From the NCBI GenBank assembly GCA_903873295.1, contig CAIQNV010000146.1, positions 1 through 45,448 on the forward strand: a stretch of DNA of 45,448 nt. The letters are read 5' to 3'. Below the pieces are notes generated by a model. The model made no database searches, was not told the origin of the DNA, and saw only the letters and a program-made list of their open reading frames with translations. Below, in pieces: positions 43,820 through 45,448 of the stretch. The first letter of the stretch is position 1; each line of letters starts with the position of its first letter. The stretch comes from an uncultured Elusimicrobia bacterium (GTDB taxonomy: Bacteria > Elusimicrobiota > Elusimicrobia > Elusimicrobiales > UBA9959). The translations under genes were made by a program, and so were the position numbers.

Positions 43820-45133
43820 ATGCCCGACACACCGGACCTGCATTATGCCATCGGCCTGGAGCCCAAGGAAGCCCTGCGCTATCTGGCCGGCAGGACCAAC
43901 TACTTCCCGTCGTTCGACTGGCACACCGTCTGGGAAGACGCCCACGCCAAAGCCTTCGCCGTGGCCAAGGCTATGCAGGTGGACGTGCTGAAAGATATTC
44001 ACGGCGCCGTGCAGGACGCCATGAAGAAAGGCATGACGGTGCAGGAGTTTCGCAAGTCCATGGAGCCCACGCTGCAGGCTAAAGGCTGGTGGGGCCAGAA
44101 GAAGATGGTGGATCCGGGAACCGGCAAAGAGCGGATGGTGCAGTTGGGCAGCCCGCGCCGGCTGGAACTGATCTACCGCACAAACATGGCCACCGCAGAG
44201 AGCGCCGCCCGTTACCAGGACTTTGTGGAGTCCGCCCCGGAGCGCCCGTTCTGGCAATTTATCTGCGTTATCGACGCCCACACCCGCCCTACACACCGCC
44301 GGCTGAACGGCAAAGTGTTCCGCTGGGATGATCCGTTCTGGAACACCTTCTGGCCGCCCCTGGACTGGGGTTGCCGTTGTGGCGTACGCAAACTTACCGA
44401 AGACCAGGTAAAGCGCATGGGGCTGACTGTTGAATCCTCCGCCGGACGCATCACCGAAGAGACGCGCACGCCGAATAGGCGCACTAAGGAAGATCAGCAG
44501 ATCTCGGTATACAAGGATCCTTTAACCGGGGAGAAAGTTTCAACCGGCCTGGGCTGGAACTACAACCCCGGCCAGGCCTGGGCACTGGACGCGCGATCCT
44601 GGCAAAGCGCCCAGGCCTTGCCGCTGGCCGGCCGCCGCACCGTACTGGCGGACCTGGCGAAGAATAATCTGGTGGCAAAAGTATGGCCGGAATGGGTGGA
44701 CGGCATCCTGGCGCGCAAAACCACCAACGGTTTCGTCGCTACCCTAGGCTGGATGAAGCCGGCTGTTTTCGAAAAGCTAACCGAACTTGGACTTAAACCG
44801 GAGTCGCCCTTGATAATCGCTGACGATATAGGCATTCGGCACACGCAGCGCCAGAAAAAACTACAGCGCGGCCAGGCCATAACGATAGAGGAGTTAAAAA
44901 AACTTCCGTCGTACATCTCAAATTACGACGCTGTCCTTTACGATAAGGTGAATAACAACATCCTGTACGTGGTGCGTACCGCCGAGACCAAAGCCGGGAA
45001 AGCCGTTATAGAAGTTAATTATAACCTGCGCGGCCTGCAGCAGCCCGTGAATCTTTTTATAACCGCCGGTGACGTTAACGCCTATAACCTTGCAGAGTCG
45101 CGTTACATTCTGCTAGATGGGAAATTAAAATGA
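43820..45133 (+). CDS. Mu gpF-like minor head protein with C-terminal PBECR-type nuclease domain
   Basis: A 437-residue protein in two parts. The MuF domain is marked by NMATAESAARYQDFVE, then ICVIDAHTRPTHRRLNGKVF (about 148-167) and FWPPLDWGCRCGVRKL. The C-terminal part from about residue 325 (LIIADDIGIRHTQRQKK with H341, EELKKLPSYISNYDAVLYD, NILYVVRTAE, AVIEVNYN) looks like the phage-encoded Barnase-EndoU-ColicinE5/D-RelE-like nuclease domains that are often fused to MuF. A virion protein carrying such an RNase could be injected as an anti-host effector. The ATG follows the portal stop by one base. Confidence 0.87.
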   Translation: MPDTPDLHYAIGLEPKEALRYLAGRTNYFPSFDWHTVWEDAHAKAFAVAKAMQVDVLKDIHGAVQDAMKKGMTVQEFRKSMEPTLQAKGWWGQKKMVDPGTGKERMVQLGSPRRLELIYRTNMATAESAARYQDFVESAPERPFWQFICVIDAHTRPTHRRLNGKVFRWDDPFWNTFWPPLDWGCRCGVRKLTEDQVKRMGLTVESSAGRITEETRTPNRRTKEDQQISVYKDPLTGEKVSTGLGWNYNPGQAWALDARSWQSAQALPLAGRRTVLADLAKNNLVAKVWPEWVDGILARKTTNGFVATLGWMKPAVFEKLTELGLKPESPLIIADDIGIRHTQRQKKLQRGQAITIEELKKLPSYISNYDAVLYDKVNNNILYVVRTAETKAGKAVIEVNYNLRGLQQPVNLFITAGDVNAYNLAESRYILLDGKLK

Positions 45134-45159
45134 GCGCGTCCTTATTTAGAACACGCTCA
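45131..45159 (-). terminator. Hairpin overlapping the gpF stop, T-rich on the minus strand
   Basis: TGAGCGCGT (45131-45139) pairs with ACACGCTCA (45151-45159) with one mismatch. On the minus strand it is followed by TTTTAATTT, so it would stop transcripts arriving from the right rather than those of the gpF gene. Confidence 0.4.
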
Positions 45160-45380
45160 GTTAACAGAGACGGAGGGACGGCTCTTCCCCTCATTCCATG
45201 GATCTCGGACAAGTCCGCTAACCACGCCGTAGGCAGCGCCGATTTTCCTACTGTCGTCTCCTGCATATATTATAGCTCCCGGCCGGCTCGTTTTCAAGGT
45301 CTATTTTTATGGTTCTTCTGGAATTACAGTGCATACCCATGACTATGTCACTATTGACCTCGTGATGAAGTAAAGAAAAG
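45160..45380. other. Intergenic region without a supported gene
   Basis: About 220 bases with no credible gene. A 70-codon plus-strand frame begins inside the gpF end and lacks any signal. No att-like match to the prophage left edge was found by eye. Confidence 0.4.
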
Positions 45381-45381
45381 A

Positions 45382-45447
45382 GGGGCATCCCGCCTTTCTG
45401 GTATAAGTTTGTTGCTTAGACAACTTAACCAGGAGGAGAGATGCCCG
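45382..45447 (+). promoter_or_regulatory. Long imperfect hairpin enclosing a ribosome binding site and start codon
   Basis: GGGGCATC (45382-45389) faces GATGCCC (45440-45446), and CTGGTATAAGTTTGT (45398-45412) faces ACAACTTAACCAG (45420-45432) with two bulges. The right arm contains AGGAGGAG and the ATG at 45441. In RNA the start region of the next gene would be largely paired. Confidence 0.6.
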
Positions 45448-45448
45448 A
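45441..45448 (+). CDS. Start of a gene cut off by the window end
   Basis: Only ATGCCCGA is visible. An excellent AGGAGGAG lies just upstream and the whole start region is in a hairpin, as in several insertion-sequence transposase genes (IS200/REP-associated types are one example). Identity cannot be told from two codons. Confidence 0.4.

Overview
The window reads as GC-rich DNA from a diderm (outer-membrane-bearing) bacterium. It encodes an outer-membrane barrel, a LolA-like protein, an autotransporter and many Sec signal peptides. Gene style and the collagen-like surface protein make me think of an uncultured lineage such as Elusimicrobiota, but that is a guess; there is no rRNA or marker protein here to settle it.

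Positions 1-18.1 kb are chromosomal. In order they hold: an Rrf2-type [Fe-S] regulator with a clear self-operator; a secreted YwqK/MORN-repeat protein; a tRNA with anticodon CAU, probably tRNA-Ile2; a minus-strand operon of ABC ATPase, FtsX/MacB-type permease, LolA-like (TP0789-type) protein, beta-barrel protein and GNAT acetyltransferase; a GDSL-esterase autotransporter; a DUF2141 protein; a double zinc-ribbon membrane protein; a nifU-nifS iron-sulfur cluster pair separated by a large inverted repeat; and small membrane and zinc-ribbon proteins. From 14.3 to 18.2 kb gene density drops. This stretch holds a secreted trypsin-like protease, a duplicated sequence block, REP-like palindromes and what looks like a 5'-truncated metalloprotease gene.

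From about 18.2 kb to at least 45.1 kb lies a Mu-like contractile-tail prophage. Its structural genes form two divergent operons. The plus-strand operon (39.4-45.1 kb) carries the packaging and portal genes: a DUF2730-like coil protein, small and large terminase, DUF935 portal, and gpF with a probable C-terminal nuclease domain. The minus-strand operon (39.3 down to 18.3 kb) carries the Mu I protease with an internal scaffold start, a decoration protein, gpT capsid, gp36, an M15 peptidase, gp37, sheath, tube, chaperones, tape measure, gpN, gpP, gp45-gp48, and then fibre genes. Mu itself has all of these on one strand. The 150-bp divergent gap holds one perfect 11-1-11 palindrome about 42-43 bp from each of two predicted start sites, like one activator site serving both operons.

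At the distal end of the tail operon, between two paralogous fibre genes, sit three proteins with Sec signal peptides: a 1371-residue collagen-like protein with Gly-X-Thr repeats, a LamG lectin-like protein in AT-rich DNA, and a small unknown. This is the most unusual gene set in the window. No transposase, repressor or other Mu early gene is seen; these would have to lie to the right of the window. The right edge carries an imperfect hairpin that includes the ribosome binding site and start codon of a gene cut off by the window end.
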